From Pseudomonadota bacterium (lineage in GTDB: Bacteria > Pseudomonadota > Gammaproteobacteria > Burkholderiales > Rhodocyclaceae), in NCBI GenBank assembly GCA_018241665.1, contig JAFEDK010000019.1, forward strand, positions 242,198 through 306,197: a DNA stretch of 64,000 nt, read 5' to 3'. Under the pieces are notes generated by a model. That model saw nothing but the letters and a program-made list of their open reading frames with translations. It was not told the origin of the DNA and did no database searches. Positions within the stretch are counted from its first letter, which is position 1; every line of letters begins with the position of its first letter. The position numbers and the translations under genes were made by a program. Positions 1 through 7,887 of the stretch are shown here, one piece after another.

Positions 1-4
1 CTCT

Positions 5-126
5 GTGGGGTGCCTCTGTGGGGGCGAATTCATTCGCCCGCGGTGGTCAAGCCACCAGCAGAGGGCGAATGAATTCGCCCCCACAGTCCAACCCCCACAG
101 TCCGGCCCCTACAGTCCAACCCCTAC
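5..126. repeat. Array of REP-head units flanking REPIN copy 1
   Basis: Outside the 67-nt REPIN, short units that each begin with the REP head are stacked end to end. On the minus strand three perfect-length 14-nt units (113-126, 99-112, 85-98) start GTAGGGG, GTAGGGG and GTGGGGG and run straight into the intact REP arm. On the plus strand a 13-nt unit (5-17) starts GTGGGG and runs into the other arm. The stop codon of the neighbouring metallopeptidase gene (TAG, 125-123) lies in the outermost unit. The arrangement is seen directly; how it arose is unknown. Confidence 0.8.
18..84. repeat. REPIN-like inverted repeat, copy 1
   Basis: Two REP units in inverted orientation (18-39 and 63-84), each starting GTGGGGGCGAATTCATTCG. 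Each unit is itself a small hairpin with a 7-bp stem and a TTCA loop, and the two arms pair perfectly over the whole unit, leaving a 23-nt loop. The loop (GCGGTGGTCAA...) is closest to that of copy 5. This is the 3' side of the metallopeptidase gene. Confidence 0.9.
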
Positions 127-644
127 GGGTGCCACACGCCCTCGCCCGTCGTCTCTAGCCAGCACAGCCAGGCCCGCACGTCGAACTCGAATTGGTGGTA
201 ATCCGGCTCCATGCGGCAGCACAGCTGGTAGAAGGCCTTGTCGTGCTGGCGTTCCTTCAGGTGGGCCAGCTCGTGCACCACGATCATCCGCAGGAACTCC
301 GGCGGCGCCTCGCGGAACAGGTTGGCGACGCGGATCTCCCGTTTGGTCTTCAGCTTGCCGCCCTGCACCCGCGCCACCGTGGTGTGCGTACCCAGCGCGT
401 TATGGATGGTCTGCAGCTTGCCATCGAAGACCACCTTGCTGAGAGGCTCGGCGTTGCGCAGATGGCGCGCCTTCAGCTCCGTCACATACTCGTAGAGGGC
501 CGTGTCGTTGCGCACCCCGTGGGCCTCCGGATACCTCTTCAGCAGCAGCGGGCCAAGGCGGCGCTCCTCCAGCAACTCACGCACCTGGCCGACCAGGTGC
601 TCGGGGTAACCAAAAAGGTATTTGAGGGACACGGGAACGGACAT
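123..644 (-). CDS. YgjP-like (DUF45/WLM) zinc metallopeptidase
   Basis: Predicted zinc-dependent metallopeptidase of the YgjP/SprT-like superfamily, 173 aa from the chosen ATG, close to the usual length of the family (about 165). The zinc motif HELAH lies at residues 124-128, with a third likely ligand His134 in ERQHDKAF, the spacing typical of YgjP-like proteins. No signal peptide is visible, so it is probably cytoplasmic. Substrate and role are not established for this family. A longer frame exists, starting at 758, but it would overlap the promoter and operator-like region of the divergent efflux operon; the start at 644 (MSVPVSLKYL) better fits the family. No clear Shine-Dalgarno precedes either. 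The TAG stop lies in a REP-derived repeat. Confidence 0.75.
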   Translation of the reverse strand: MSVPVSLKYLFGYPEHLVGQVRELLEERRLGPLLLKRYPEAHGVRNDTALYEYVTELKARHLRNAEPLSKVVFDGKLQTIHNALGTHTTVARVQGGKLKTKREIRVANLFREAPPEFLRMIVVHELAHLKERQHDKAFYQLCCRMEPDYHQFEFDVRAWLCWLETTGEGVWHP

Positions 645-740
645 CGGCAACGCAGGCAAAACGGAAGGGCGTGATTCTAGCGGTTGACGCCGGGTCACTT
701 TGATCTTCCGCAATGCGGGGTCCATCCTGTCGGCGTAAAT

Positions 741-760
741 TACTGACCGATAAGTCATTA
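741..760. promoter_or_regulatory. TetR-type operator-like dyad
   Basis: TACTGACCGATAAGTCATTA is an imperfect palindrome with TGAC and GTCA half-sites 6 nt apart, extended by matching TA ends. It lies 20 nt upstream of the first gene of the efflux operon, overlapping its likely promoter. Operons of this composition are often controlled by TetR repressors that bind TGAC...GTCA-type sites. No tetR gene is in the window; it could lie beyond the left edge or elsewhere. The assignment is inference. Confidence 0.45.
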
Positions 761-780
761 ATTACCCGACGGAGGATTCG

Positions 781-2121
781 ATGAAGGCTCCCCGTTCCCA
801 CCTCGGACCTGTCACAAGCCCGCGCCACTTGATACGGCGGGTGCTGCTGGCTGCACTCCTCGCCGCCGCGCAGCCGGCCTTGTCGGCCGAAACCCTGGCC
901 GATGCCTGGCGCCAGGCCCTGTCCATCGATGCCCGCCTGCGTGCCGCGGATGCAGAAGCCGACGCGGCCCGCGCCACCCGCGAAGCCGCCCGCGGGCTGG
1001 CGCTACCGAAAGCCACCGCCAGCTCCAGCTACACGGTCCTGAACCGGGAGCCGGCCGCGCTGATCGGCCTGCCGTCCATCCCCGGCGTCACCCTTCCCAA
1101 CCAGATGCCGCTATCGGAACGCAGCTACGCGACCCATGCGCTGCAGGCTACGTTGCCGGTTTACACCGGCGGGCGCATCAGCGCCGCGGTGAATGCCGCC
1201 GAAGCCGGCGTGCAGGCCAGCGGCTTCGAACGCACGCGCAGCGAGCAGGCCGTCAAGCTCGACGTCGCCGAAACCTACCTGAACGTCCTGCGCGCACGCA
1301 GCGCATTGGCCGCCGCCGAGCGCCACGTCGCCGCCCTCGATGCCCACGCCGCCGACGTAGCCGAGCTCGGCAGGCAAGGCCTCGTCGCCCGCAACGACAT
1401 CCTGTCGGTGGCCGTCGCCCAGGCCGACGCCCGCCAGCTCCGGACCCAGGCCCGCAATGCCGCCGAACTCGCCGCCGCCGCCTACAACCGCCTGCTCGGC
1501 CGCCCGCTCGACAACCCGGTGGACCTTTCCGAACCTCTTTCAGATGCCACCAACCGGCCGGACATCACCGCCCTCGAAACCCGTGCCCGCAACCTGCGCC
1601 CGGAAATCGCGCTGCTCGGCGCCCACGCCGAGGCCACCGACCAAGAAGCCGAGATGGAACGCGCCGGCACCCGCCCGCAGGTCGGCATCAAGGCCGCGGT
1701 GCTGCACGAGGACAACCGCTACCGGGTCAACCAGGACATCGCCCAGCTGATGGTCGGCGTGCAGTGGGACCTCTTCGACGGCGGCGTGCAGCACCGCCGC
1801 GCCGATGCCGCCACGGCCCGCGCCCGCGCCGCACGTGAGCGGCAGGACGACGCGGCCAGCCTGATCGCGCTGGAAGTCCGCAAGGAATGGCTGGCCGTCG
1901 GCGAGGCCGACGAGCGCCTGACCACCACCCGCACCGCACTGGCCCAGGCCGACGAGAACCTGCGCGTCGCCCGCGACCGCTACCGCAACGGCGTCGGCAC
2001 CCACACCGAGGTGCTCGACGCGGAAGCCCTGCGCAGCCTAACCGACAGCAACCACCTCAACGCCCACTACGATCTCCACCTCGCCCGGCTCCGGCTCAAG
2101 AAGGCCGTCGGCGAGCTGTAA
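781..2121 (+). CDS. TolC-family outer membrane efflux protein
   Basis: Outer membrane channel of a tripartite efflux system, 446 aa. The N-terminus has a basic stretch and a hydrophobic segment ending in ALSA at about residue 36, a plausible signal peptide. The rest is alanine-rich helical sequence with the two repeated outer-membrane-efflux (OEP) domains expected of TolC proteins. A strong Shine-Dalgarno GGAGG lies 5 nt before the ATG. It is the first gene of an operon with an HlyD-type adaptor, a fused double ATPase and two ABC-2 permeases, so this is likely the exit duct of an exporter of the E. coli YbhFSR type. Substrate unknown. Confidence 0.88.
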   Translation: MKAPRSHLGPVTSPRHLIRRVLLAALLAAAQPALSAETLADAWRQALSIDARLRAADAEADAARATREAARGLALPKATASSSYTVLNREPAALIGLPSIPGVTLPNQMPLSERSYATHALQATLPVYTGGRISAAVNAAEAGVQASGFERTRSEQAVKLDVAETYLNVLRARSALAAAERHVAALDAHAADVAELGRQGLVARNDILSVAVAQADARQLRTQARNAAELAAAAYNRLLGRPLDNPVDLSEPLSDATNRPDITALETRARNLRPEIALLGAHAEATDQEAEMERAGTRPQVGIKAAVLHEDNRYRVNQDIAQLMVGVQWDLFDGGVQHRRADAATARARAARERQDDAASLIALEVRKEWLAVGEADERLTTTRTALAQADENLRVARDRYRNGVGTHTEVLDAEALRSLTDSNHLNAHYDLHLARLRLKKAVGEL

Positions 2122-2133
2122 CGGGAGCCCGCC

Positions 2134-3201
2134 ATGCGATTCGACAAGAAGAACCTCCTGATCGGCCTGGTGGCCGTGGCCGTCGTCGGCGGCGGCATCT
2201 GGGCATGGCAACGCTTCGCCGGCAGCGGCGCGCTGCCGGAAGGCCTGATCCAGGCCAACGGCCGCATCGAGGGCGACCACACGACAGTGGCCAGCAAGCT
2301 GGCCGGGCGCATCGCCGTGTTGAAAGTGCGCGAGGGCGACGCCGTGCAGGCCGGACAGGTGCTGGCTCAACTCGAAGACACCCAGCTCGCCGCCAGACAG
2401 CAGCAGGCCGATGCCGCCGTCGCGACGATTGCCGCCCAACTCCAGTCCGCACGCGCCCAACTGGCCATCGCGCGCCGCGAAGTGCCGCTGGCCGAAGCCA
2501 GCGCCGACGCCGTACTCGCCAAGGCCCGTGCCGCCGAGGCCCAGGCCGCCAAGGATGCCCGGCGCTTCGACGAGCTGGCCGAGCGCGGCACCGTCGAACC
2601 CCGCCGCGCCGAGCAGATGCGCCTCGCCCACACTGCCGCCCAGGCGGACCTGCGCCAGGCCGAGCAGAGCCTCAGCGCCGCCCGCCTCGGCCACGACAAG
2701 GTGAAAGCCCGTGAGAACGATGTCGCTGCGCTGGAAGCCGGCCTGCGCCAGGCCGAAGCCGGGGCGAAGGAAGTCGCCAGCCTGGTGGATGACCTCAGCC
2801 TGCGCGCGCCGACCGGCGGCGTGATCCTCACCCGCCTGCGCGACGCGGGCGAGATGGTTGCCGCCGGCACGCCGGTCTTCGACCTGGTGGACCTCGACAA
2901 GCTCTACCTCAAGGTCTACGTGCCCGAAAAGCAGATCGGCCAGCTGCGCCTCGGCCTGCCAGCGCAGGTCTATACCGACGCATTCCCTGACAAAGCCTTT
3001 CCCGCCACCACCCGCTACATCGCGTCCCAGGCCGAGTTCACACCGAAGGAAGTGCAGACCCCCGACGAGCGGGTCAAGCTGACCTATGCGGTAAAGCTCT
3101 ACTTCGATGCCAACCCCGAACACCGCCTGACCCCGGGCGTGCCCGCCGACGCAGTGATCCGCTGGCGGGACGGCGTGCCGTGGCAGGCTCCGCGCTGGTA
3201 A
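2134..3201 (+). CDS. HlyD/YbhG-type membrane fusion protein
   Basis: Periplasmic adaptor linking the inner-membrane ABC exporter to the TolC channel, 355 aa. Visible parts: one N-terminal membrane anchor (about residues 6-28), a biotinyl-lipoyl-like half motif around residues 45-75 (GRIAVLKVREGDAVQAGQVL), an alanine- and glutamine-rich coiled-coil hairpin (about 85-215), and the second lipoyl half and beta-barrel region (LRAPTGGVILTRL onward). It starts 13 nt after the tolC-like stop with GGGAG upstream, and its stop lies 8 nt before the ATPase start, so the genes are probably co-translated. YbhG and EmrA/HlyD adaptors are the nearest known types. Confidence 0.88.
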   Translation: MRFDKKNLLIGLVAVAVVGGGIWAWQRFAGSGALPEGLIQANGRIEGDHTTVASKLAGRIAVLKVREGDAVQAGQVLAQLEDTQLAARQQQADAAVATIAAQLQSARAQLAIARREVPLAEASADAVLAKARAAEAQAAKDARRFDELAERGTVEPRRAEQMRLAHTAAQADLRQAEQSLSAARLGHDKVKARENDVAALEAGLRQAEAGAKEVASLVDDLSLRAPTGGVILTRLRDAGEMVAAGTPVFDLVDLDKLYLKVYVPEKQIGQLRLGLPAQVYTDAFPDKAFPATTRYIASQAEFTPKEVQTPDERVKLTYAVKLYFDANPEHRLTPGVPADAVIRWRDGVPWQAPRW

Positions 3202-3209
3202 CGCAGACC

Positions 3210-5369
3210 ATGTCCGCACCGGCGATCCGTGTCGAAGGCTTCATCAAGCGCTACGGCAAGCGCGTGGCCGCCGACGGCCTGGCGCTGACGGTGCAGCGCG
3301 GCGAGATCTACGGTCTGGTCGGCGCCGACGGGGCCGGCAAGTCCAGCCTGATGAAGGCGGTGGCCGGCGTACTGGCCCACGACGGCGGCACGGTGGAAGT
3401 CTTCGGCACCGTCATCGATTCCGAGCGGGCCGCCGAGAAGGTCAAGCAGCGCATCGGCTTCCTGCCCCAGGGGCTGGGCCTCAACCTCTACCCGGACCTG
3501 TCCATCGAGGAGAACGTGGATTTCTTCGGCCGCCTGCGTGGAGTGCCGGGCGCGGAGCTGGCCGAGCGCAAGAACATGCTCCTCGGCATGACCCGCCTCG
3601 ACGCCTTCCGCAGCCGCCCGATGCGCCAATTGTCCGGCGGCATGAAGCAGAAGCTCGGGCTGGTGTGCACGCTGATCCACGAACCCGAGCTGGTGATCCT
3701 CGACGAACCGACCACCGGCGTCGATCCGGTGTCGCGCCGCGACTTCTGGGCCATCCTCGGCAAGCTGCTGGAGGAAAAAGGCATCACCGCGCTGGTGTCC
3801 ACCGCCTACCTGGACGAAGCCGACCGCTTCCACCGCGTGTCCCTGTTCCACGAAGGCAAGGTGATGGGCGAAGGCACACCGGCCGAACTGATCGCCCGCG
3901 TGCCCGGCACCCTCGCCCTATTCCGCGCCGAACCCCAGGCCGACGCCCTGCCGCGCCTGAAGGCGCAGTTCCCGCAGACCGAAGCAATGGGCGCCTGGCT
4001 GCGGGTGTTCGCCGAAGGGCTGGCCCCGGAACAAGCCCTCACAGCCGTGGAAGCCAGCCTCGGCACACACTCTCCACCAGTGGGGTCGAATTCATTCGAC
4101 CATAACCGCCGATCAGCGGACCGCGGGCGAATAAATTCGCTCCCACGGCAGGCTGACACCGCCTCCCTTCCCCTCGTGGGGTCGAATTCATTCGACCTCG
4201 GATGGGAATCGACGGACAGCGGGCGAGTGAATTCGACCCCACGGCAGGCTGACACTCTTCCTCCACAGGGATGCCTGACGCAACGCACCATCCGCCTCTC
4301 CGACTGGTTCGCCCGCGAGCCCGAACTGGAGGACGTCTTCGTCGCCATGCTGCGCCAGCGGGGGGCACGACTCGACACCAGCCTGCCCGCCGACGCACCC
4401 GCCGCCGCGCCGACCTCGACACTGGCCATCGAAGCCAGCGGCCTGACCCGCGTCTTCGGCGACTTCCGCGCCGCCGACGCGGTGAGCTTCGCGGTCCCCC
4501 AGGGCGAAATCTTCGGCCTGCTCGGCGCCAACGGGGCCGGCAAGACCACGGTGATCAAGATGCTCACCGGCATCCTCAAGCCCTCGTCGGGCGCCGGCCG
4601 GGTCGCCGGTGCCGACATGCGCAGTGCCGGGCTGGCGATCAAGGAACGCATCGGCTACATGAGCCAGGCCTTCTCCCTGTACCACGACCTGTCGGTGGTC
4701 GAGAACATCCGCCTGTACGCCGGCATCTACGGCCTCGACGACCGCCGCGCCCGCCAGCGCAGCGACTGGGTGATCGGCATGGCCGGGCTGGCCGGCTTCG
4801 AGAACGACGCCGCCGGCCGCCTGCCGATGGGCCTGCGCCAACGCCTGGCCCTCGGCTGCGCGCTGGTCCATGAGCCGCGCGTGCTGTTCCTCGACGAGCC
4901 CACCTCCGGCGTCGACCCGATCGGCCGGCGCATGTTCTGGGACATCCTGTTCCATCTGTCGCGGCGCGAAGGCGTGGCGATCCTGGTGACCACCCACTAC
5001 ATGAGCGAAGCCGAGCACTGCGACCACCTGGCCCTGATGTTCGCCGGCCGCGTCGTCGCCGACGCCTCGCCGGAGGCCATGAAACAGGAGCTGATCACCA
5101 GCGCCGGCCAGTTGCTGGAACTGCGCGTCGACCGCCCGGTGCCGGCCCAGAACGCGCTGCGCGATGCCGGCTTCGCCAACGTGGCGCTGCACGGGCGGGC
5201 CGTGCACCTGCTGTCACGCGACGCCGATACCGACCGGGAGCGCCTGCCGGCCCTGCTCGACAAAGCAGGCATCGCGGTGCAGTCGGTGGGCCTGCGCCCG
5301 CTGTCGATGGAAGACGTCTTCGTTCAGCGCATCAGCGCGCTGGAAGAAGCCGGACGGAGACCAGCATGA
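3210..5369 (+). CDS. Fused double ABC ATPase (YbhF-like) with two in-frame REPINs
   Basis: Energises the exporter; about 719 aa with two nucleotide-binding domains in one chain, as in E. coli YbhF. Domain 1 has Walker A GADGAGKSS (residues 38-46), signature LSGGM and Walker B LVILDEPTTGVDP. Domain 2 has Walker A GANGAGKTT (439-447) and LFLDEPTSGVDP, with a degenerate signature LPMGLRQ, which is usual for the second domain of this family. Between the domains, about residues 290-353 are encoded by a tandem pair of REPIN repeats and read VGSNSFD...GRINS, then VGSNSFD...GRVNS. This linker is foreign to the family but causes no frameshift or stop. ATG 3210 is preferred over an upstream in-frame ATG (3180) that overlaps the adaptor gene. 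The gene overlaps a downstream mini-ORF by ATGA. Confidence 0.88.
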   Translation: MSAPAIRVEGFIKRYGKRVAADGLALTVQRGEIYGLVGADGAGKSSLMKAVAGVLAHDGGTVEVFGTVIDSERAAEKVKQRIGFLPQGLGLNLYPDLSIEENVDFFGRLRGVPGAELAERKNMLLGMTRLDAFRSRPMRQLSGGMKQKLGLVCTLIHEPELVILDEPTTGVDPVSRRDFWAILGKLLEEKGITALVSTAYLDEADRFHRVSLFHEGKVMGEGTPAELIARVPGTLALFRAEPQADALPRLKAQFPQTEAMGAWLRVFAEGLAPEQALTAVEASLGTHSPPVGSNSFDHNRRSADRGRINSLPRQADTASLPLVGSNSFDLGWESTDSGRVNSTPRQADTLPPQGCLTQRTIRLSDWFAREPELEDVFVAMLRQRGARLDTSLPADAPAAAPTSTLAIEASGLTRVFGDFRAADAVSFAVPQGEIFGLLGANGAGKTTVIKMLTGILKPSSGAGRVAGADMRSAGLAIKERIGYMSQAFSLYHDLSVVENIRLYAGIYGLDDRRARQRSDWVIGMAGLAGFENDAAGRLPMGLRQRLALGCALVHEPRVLFLDEPTSGVDPIGRRMFWDILFHLSRREGVAILVTTHYMSEAEHCDHLALMFAGRVVADASPEAMKQELITSAGQLLELRVDRPVPAQNALRDAGFANVALHGRAVHLLSRDADTDRERLPALLDKAGIAVQSVGLRPLSMEDVFVQRISALEEAGRRPA
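4080..4146. repeat. REPIN-like inverted repeat, copy 2 (inside CDS)
   Basis: A 67-nt copy read through in frame in the ABC ATPase gene. The left unit is a variant, GTGGGGTCGAATTCATTCGAC, in which the changed base pair of the small hairpin is compensated (G-C to T-A). The right unit is diverged (AATAAATTCGCTCCCAC on the plus strand). It is the first half of a 96-nt tandem duplication. Confidence 0.85.
4144..4255. repeat. 16-nt direct repeat marking a 96-nt tandem duplication
   Basis: CACGGCAGGCTGACAC occurs at 4144-4159 and again at 4240-4255, exactly 96 nt apart, and the two REPIN starts (4080 and 4176) are also 96 nt apart. The unit of REPIN plus 29-nt spacer therefore appears to have been duplicated as 32 codons, which keeps the ATPase reading frame open. 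Confidence 0.8.
4176..4242. repeat. REPIN-like inverted repeat, copy 3 (inside CDS)
   Basis: Second copy of the tandem pair inside the ABC ATPase gene, again exactly 67 nt, with the same GTGGGGTCGAATTC variant head on both arms. It is better preserved than copy 2. The translated product is VGSNSFD...GRVNST. Confidence 0.85.
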
Positions 5370-5485
5370 GCGCCGCGTCCCGTCACCCCATCCCCCGTGG
5401 GGGCGAATTCATTCGCCCGCTGCGGCCTGAACAAGCTCCACGGGCGAATGAATTCGCCCCCACGGCAAGCTTGGAGCAGCCATGA
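5366..5485 (+). CDS. REPIN-containing mini-ORF bridging ATPase and permease
   Basis: A 39-codon frame whose ATG overlaps the ATPase stop (ATGA, 5366-5369) and whose TGA overlaps the permease start (ATGA, 5482-5485). Most of it is REPIN copy 4, read as GGEFIRP...ANEFAPT. The peptide itself is unlikely to have a function. The frame would keep ribosomes moving from the ATPase gene to the permease gene by termination-reinitiation, and the same design recurs between mnmG and rsmG. The frame is seen in the sequence; its translation is inferred. Confidence 0.4.
   Translation: MSAASRHPIPRGGEFIRPLRPEQAPRANEFAPTASLEQP
5397..5463. repeat. REPIN-like inverted repeat, copy 4
   Basis: Canonical 67-nt copy with perfect arms between the ATPase and first permease genes of the efflux operon. 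It splits what was probably an overlapping gene junction, like the ATGA overlap between the two permease genes further along. Confidence 0.9.
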
Positions 5486-6636
5486 ACCTCCAACGCATCG
5501 TCGCCCTGGCCTGGAAGGAATGGCGCGAGATCATCCGCGACCGCCTGTTCTTCGCGCTGGCCTTCGTCGTGCCGGCCATGCTGATGTTGCTGTTCGGCTT
5601 CGGCCTGACGCTGGACGTGGAAAACCTGCCCTTCGCGGTGGTCGATTACGACAAGACCGCCGCCAGCCGCGACTACGCCTACCGCTTCATCTCCTCGCGC
5701 TACTTCGCCTTCCAGGGCTACGCCGCCGACGAGCACGACGTGGACGCGCTGCTCGCCGACAACAAGGTGCGCATGGTGCTGGTGATCCCCCCGCGCTTCG
5801 ACGAACGCCTGGGGCGCGGCGAACCGGCGCCGGTGCAGGTGCTGATCGACGGCACCTTTCCGGAACGCACCCAGACCAGCATGGGCTACGTGGCAGCCAT
5901 CAACAGCGCGGTGAGCCTCGACAACATGGCCCACGCCCTGTCCCGCGTACGCGGCATCCCGCTCCCCGAGGCGCGCCAGCGGGTCCAGCCGGTCAAGCTG
6001 GAGGTGCGCTACCTCTACAACCAGAGCGTGAAGAGCATCTGGTCGCTGGCGCCCAAGCTGATCATGCTGATCATGATGCTGTCGCCGCCCTTCCTTACCG
6101 CCGTCGGCGTGGTGCGCGAGAAGGAGTCCGGCTCCATCTTCAACATCTACTCATCCACCGTGTCGCCGGGCGAATTCCTGCTCGGCAAGCTGGCGCCCTA
6201 CGTGGCGATCTCCATCGCCAACGCGATGTTCCTGTGGCTGCTCGCCACCTGGCTGTTCGGCGCGCCGTTCAAGGGCGACCCTTTGTTCTTCGCCTTCGCC
6301 ACGGTGCTCTACGTGATCTGCACCACCGGCATCGGGCTGGTGATCTCGATGCTGGTGCAAACCCAGGTGGCGGCCATGATCGTCGCCAGCATCGTCAGCA
6401 TCATCCCGGCGGTGCTCTACTCCGGCGTGCTGCTGCCGCTGCCCTCCCTGTCGCCGGCGGCATCGATGCTGGCCCACGCGCTGCCACCGATGTACTACAC
6501 CAACATCGTCGTCGGCTGCTTCCTGAAGGCGGTGAGCTGGCACGCCCTGTGGCTCGAGGTACTGGTGCTGGCCGCCTACGCGGTAGGCCTGTTCGGGCTG
6601 GGTTACCTGTTGTTCACCAAGAGGCCGAAATCATGA
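5482..6636 (+). CDS. ABC-2 type permease (YbhS/YbhR-like), first
   Basis: Inner-membrane subunit of the exporter, 384 aa. One N-terminal transmembrane segment (about residues 22-45) is followed by a large periplasmic domain, then five hydrophobic segments toward the C-terminus, the standard ABC-2 layout. The conserved VVREKESGSIFNIYSS segment before the second membrane block is typical of the family. A GGAG lies 6 nt before the ATG. It overlaps the second permease by ATGA, so the two are probably made in equal amounts and form a heterodimer driven by the fused ATPase. Confidence 0.88.
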   Translation: MNLQRIVALAWKEWREIIRDRLFFALAFVVPAMLMLLFGFGLTLDVENLPFAVVDYDKTAASRDYAYRFISSRYFAFQGYAADEHDVDALLADNKVRMVLVIPPRFDERLGRGEPAPVQVLIDGTFPERTQTSMGYVAAINSAVSLDNMAHALSRVRGIPLPEARQRVQPVKLEVRYLYNQSVKSIWSLAPKLIMLIMMLSPPFLTAVGVVREKESGSIFNIYSSTVSPGEFLLGKLAPYVAISIANAMFLWLLATWLFGAPFKGDPLFFAFATVLYVICTTGIGLVISMLVQTQVAAMIVASIVSIIPAVLYSGVLLPLPSLSPAASMLAHALPPMYYTNIVVGCFLKAVSWHALWLEVLVLAAYAVGLFGLGYLLFTKRPKS

Positions 6637-7802
6637 ACAACATGACGAACGGCGGACTTTTCTCGGTGCCCGGCCTGCGCCGCCTGCGGGTGATGACGCA
6701 GAAGGAGCTGCTGCAGCTATTCCGCGACGTGGCCCTGATGGTGTTCTTCCTGTACAGCTTCACCGGCGACATCTACCTGGCCGCCTCCGGGGTCAGCATG
6801 CAGCTCAAGAACGCCGCCATCGCCACCCTCGACGCCGACTACAGCTTCGCCTCGCGGGAGCTGGCGAGCCGCTTCCAGCCGCCCTACTTCCAGCCCGCCG
6901 GCAGCGTGGCCGACGCCCGCCAGGCGATTCGCCGCCTCGACGACGGCGACGTGATGGCCGTGCTCGACGTACCGCCACGCTTCCAGGAACGCCTGCAGCG
7001 CGGCGAACAGGTGTCGGTGCAACTGCAGGTGGACACCTCCAACTCGGTACTCGGCTTCCTCGCCTCCAGCTACGGCGCGCAGATCGTCGGCAAGTACGCC
7101 CTCGAAGCCGCCGCCCAGCGGGAAGGGCTGGCCGCGGCCGGCGGCATCGCCGGCCCGCTGGTCGAGGCCGACACCCGCGTGTGGTACAACCCCAACCAGA
7201 ACGACGCGTGGTTCATGGGCATCTCCGAGCTGCTCACCGTCGTGACCCTGTTCTCCATCCTGCTGCCGGCGGCGGCGATGGTCCGCGAGAAGGAACGCGG
7301 CACCATCGAGCAGCTGATGGTCACGCCGCTGACGTCCTTCCAGATCCTCTTCCCGAAGGTCGTCGCGATGACGCTGGTGATCCTCGCCGGCAGCGCCATC
7401 GCGCTGTTCGGCGTGCTCGGCCCGCTGTTCCAGCTGCCGATGCGCGGCAGCCTGGTCACCTTCTTCCTGATCACCGCCCTCTACGTTTTCACCACCGCCG
7501 GCCTCGGCCTGCTGGCCGCCACCGTGGCCCGCAACCTGGCGCAGGTCGGCATGCTGACGGTGGTGATCCTGATGCCGATGCTGTTGCTCTCCGGGGCGTG
7601 GACGCCGATCGAGGCAATGCCCCCGTGGATGCGCGGGCTGGCCTGGATCTCGCCGCTGCACTACTTCCTCGATGCCGCCTACGGCATCCTGCTGAAGGGC
7701 GTCGGCCTGGACCTGCTGTGGGATTCGGTGCTGGCTATGACTGGACTGGGCATCATCGTCTTCGCCGCCGGCATGCGCCGCTTCGGCCGCCAGTTCGGCT
7801 AA
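6633..7802 (+). CDS. ABC-2 type permease (YbhS/YbhR-like), second
   Basis: Second membrane subunit, 389 aa, paralogous to the preceding permease. The N-terminal region (RRLRVMTQKELLQLFRDVA) leads into the first membrane segment, followed by a long periplasmic domain and the family motif MVREKERGTIEQLMVTPLT before the C-terminal membrane block. It starts at an ATG overlapping the previous stop by 4 nt. It is the last gene of the efflux operon; no convincing terminator is visible in the 85 nt before the next gene. Confidence 0.88.
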   Translation: MNNMTNGGLFSVPGLRRLRVMTQKELLQLFRDVALMVFFLYSFTGDIYLAASGVSMQLKNAAIATLDADYSFASRELASRFQPPYFQPAGSVADARQAIRRLDDGDVMAVLDVPPRFQERLQRGEQVSVQLQVDTSNSVLGFLASSYGAQIVGKYALEAAAQREGLAAAGGIAGPLVEADTRVWYNPNQNDAWFMGISELLTVVTLFSILLPAAAMVREKERGTIEQLMVTPLTSFQILFPKVVAMTLVILAGSAIALFGVLGPLFQLPMRGSLVTFFLITALYVFTTAGLGLLAATVARNLAQVGMLTVVILMPMLLLSGAWTPIEAMPPWMRGLAWISPLHYFLDAAYGILLKGVGLDLLWDSVLAMTGLGIIVFAAGMRRFGRQFG

Positions 7803-7887
7803 ACACGACCGCGAGAGGCGTCGGCAACGCACCTTCCGTTACGGAATGGCGTAGAGTCCAGTTGCAATAACAAGAACAGCCCCGTCG

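Noticed and set aside
2038-3219. 393-codon minus-strand open frame opposite the HlyD-like gene
   Set aside because: Antisense shadow of a membrane fusion protein in an intact operon.
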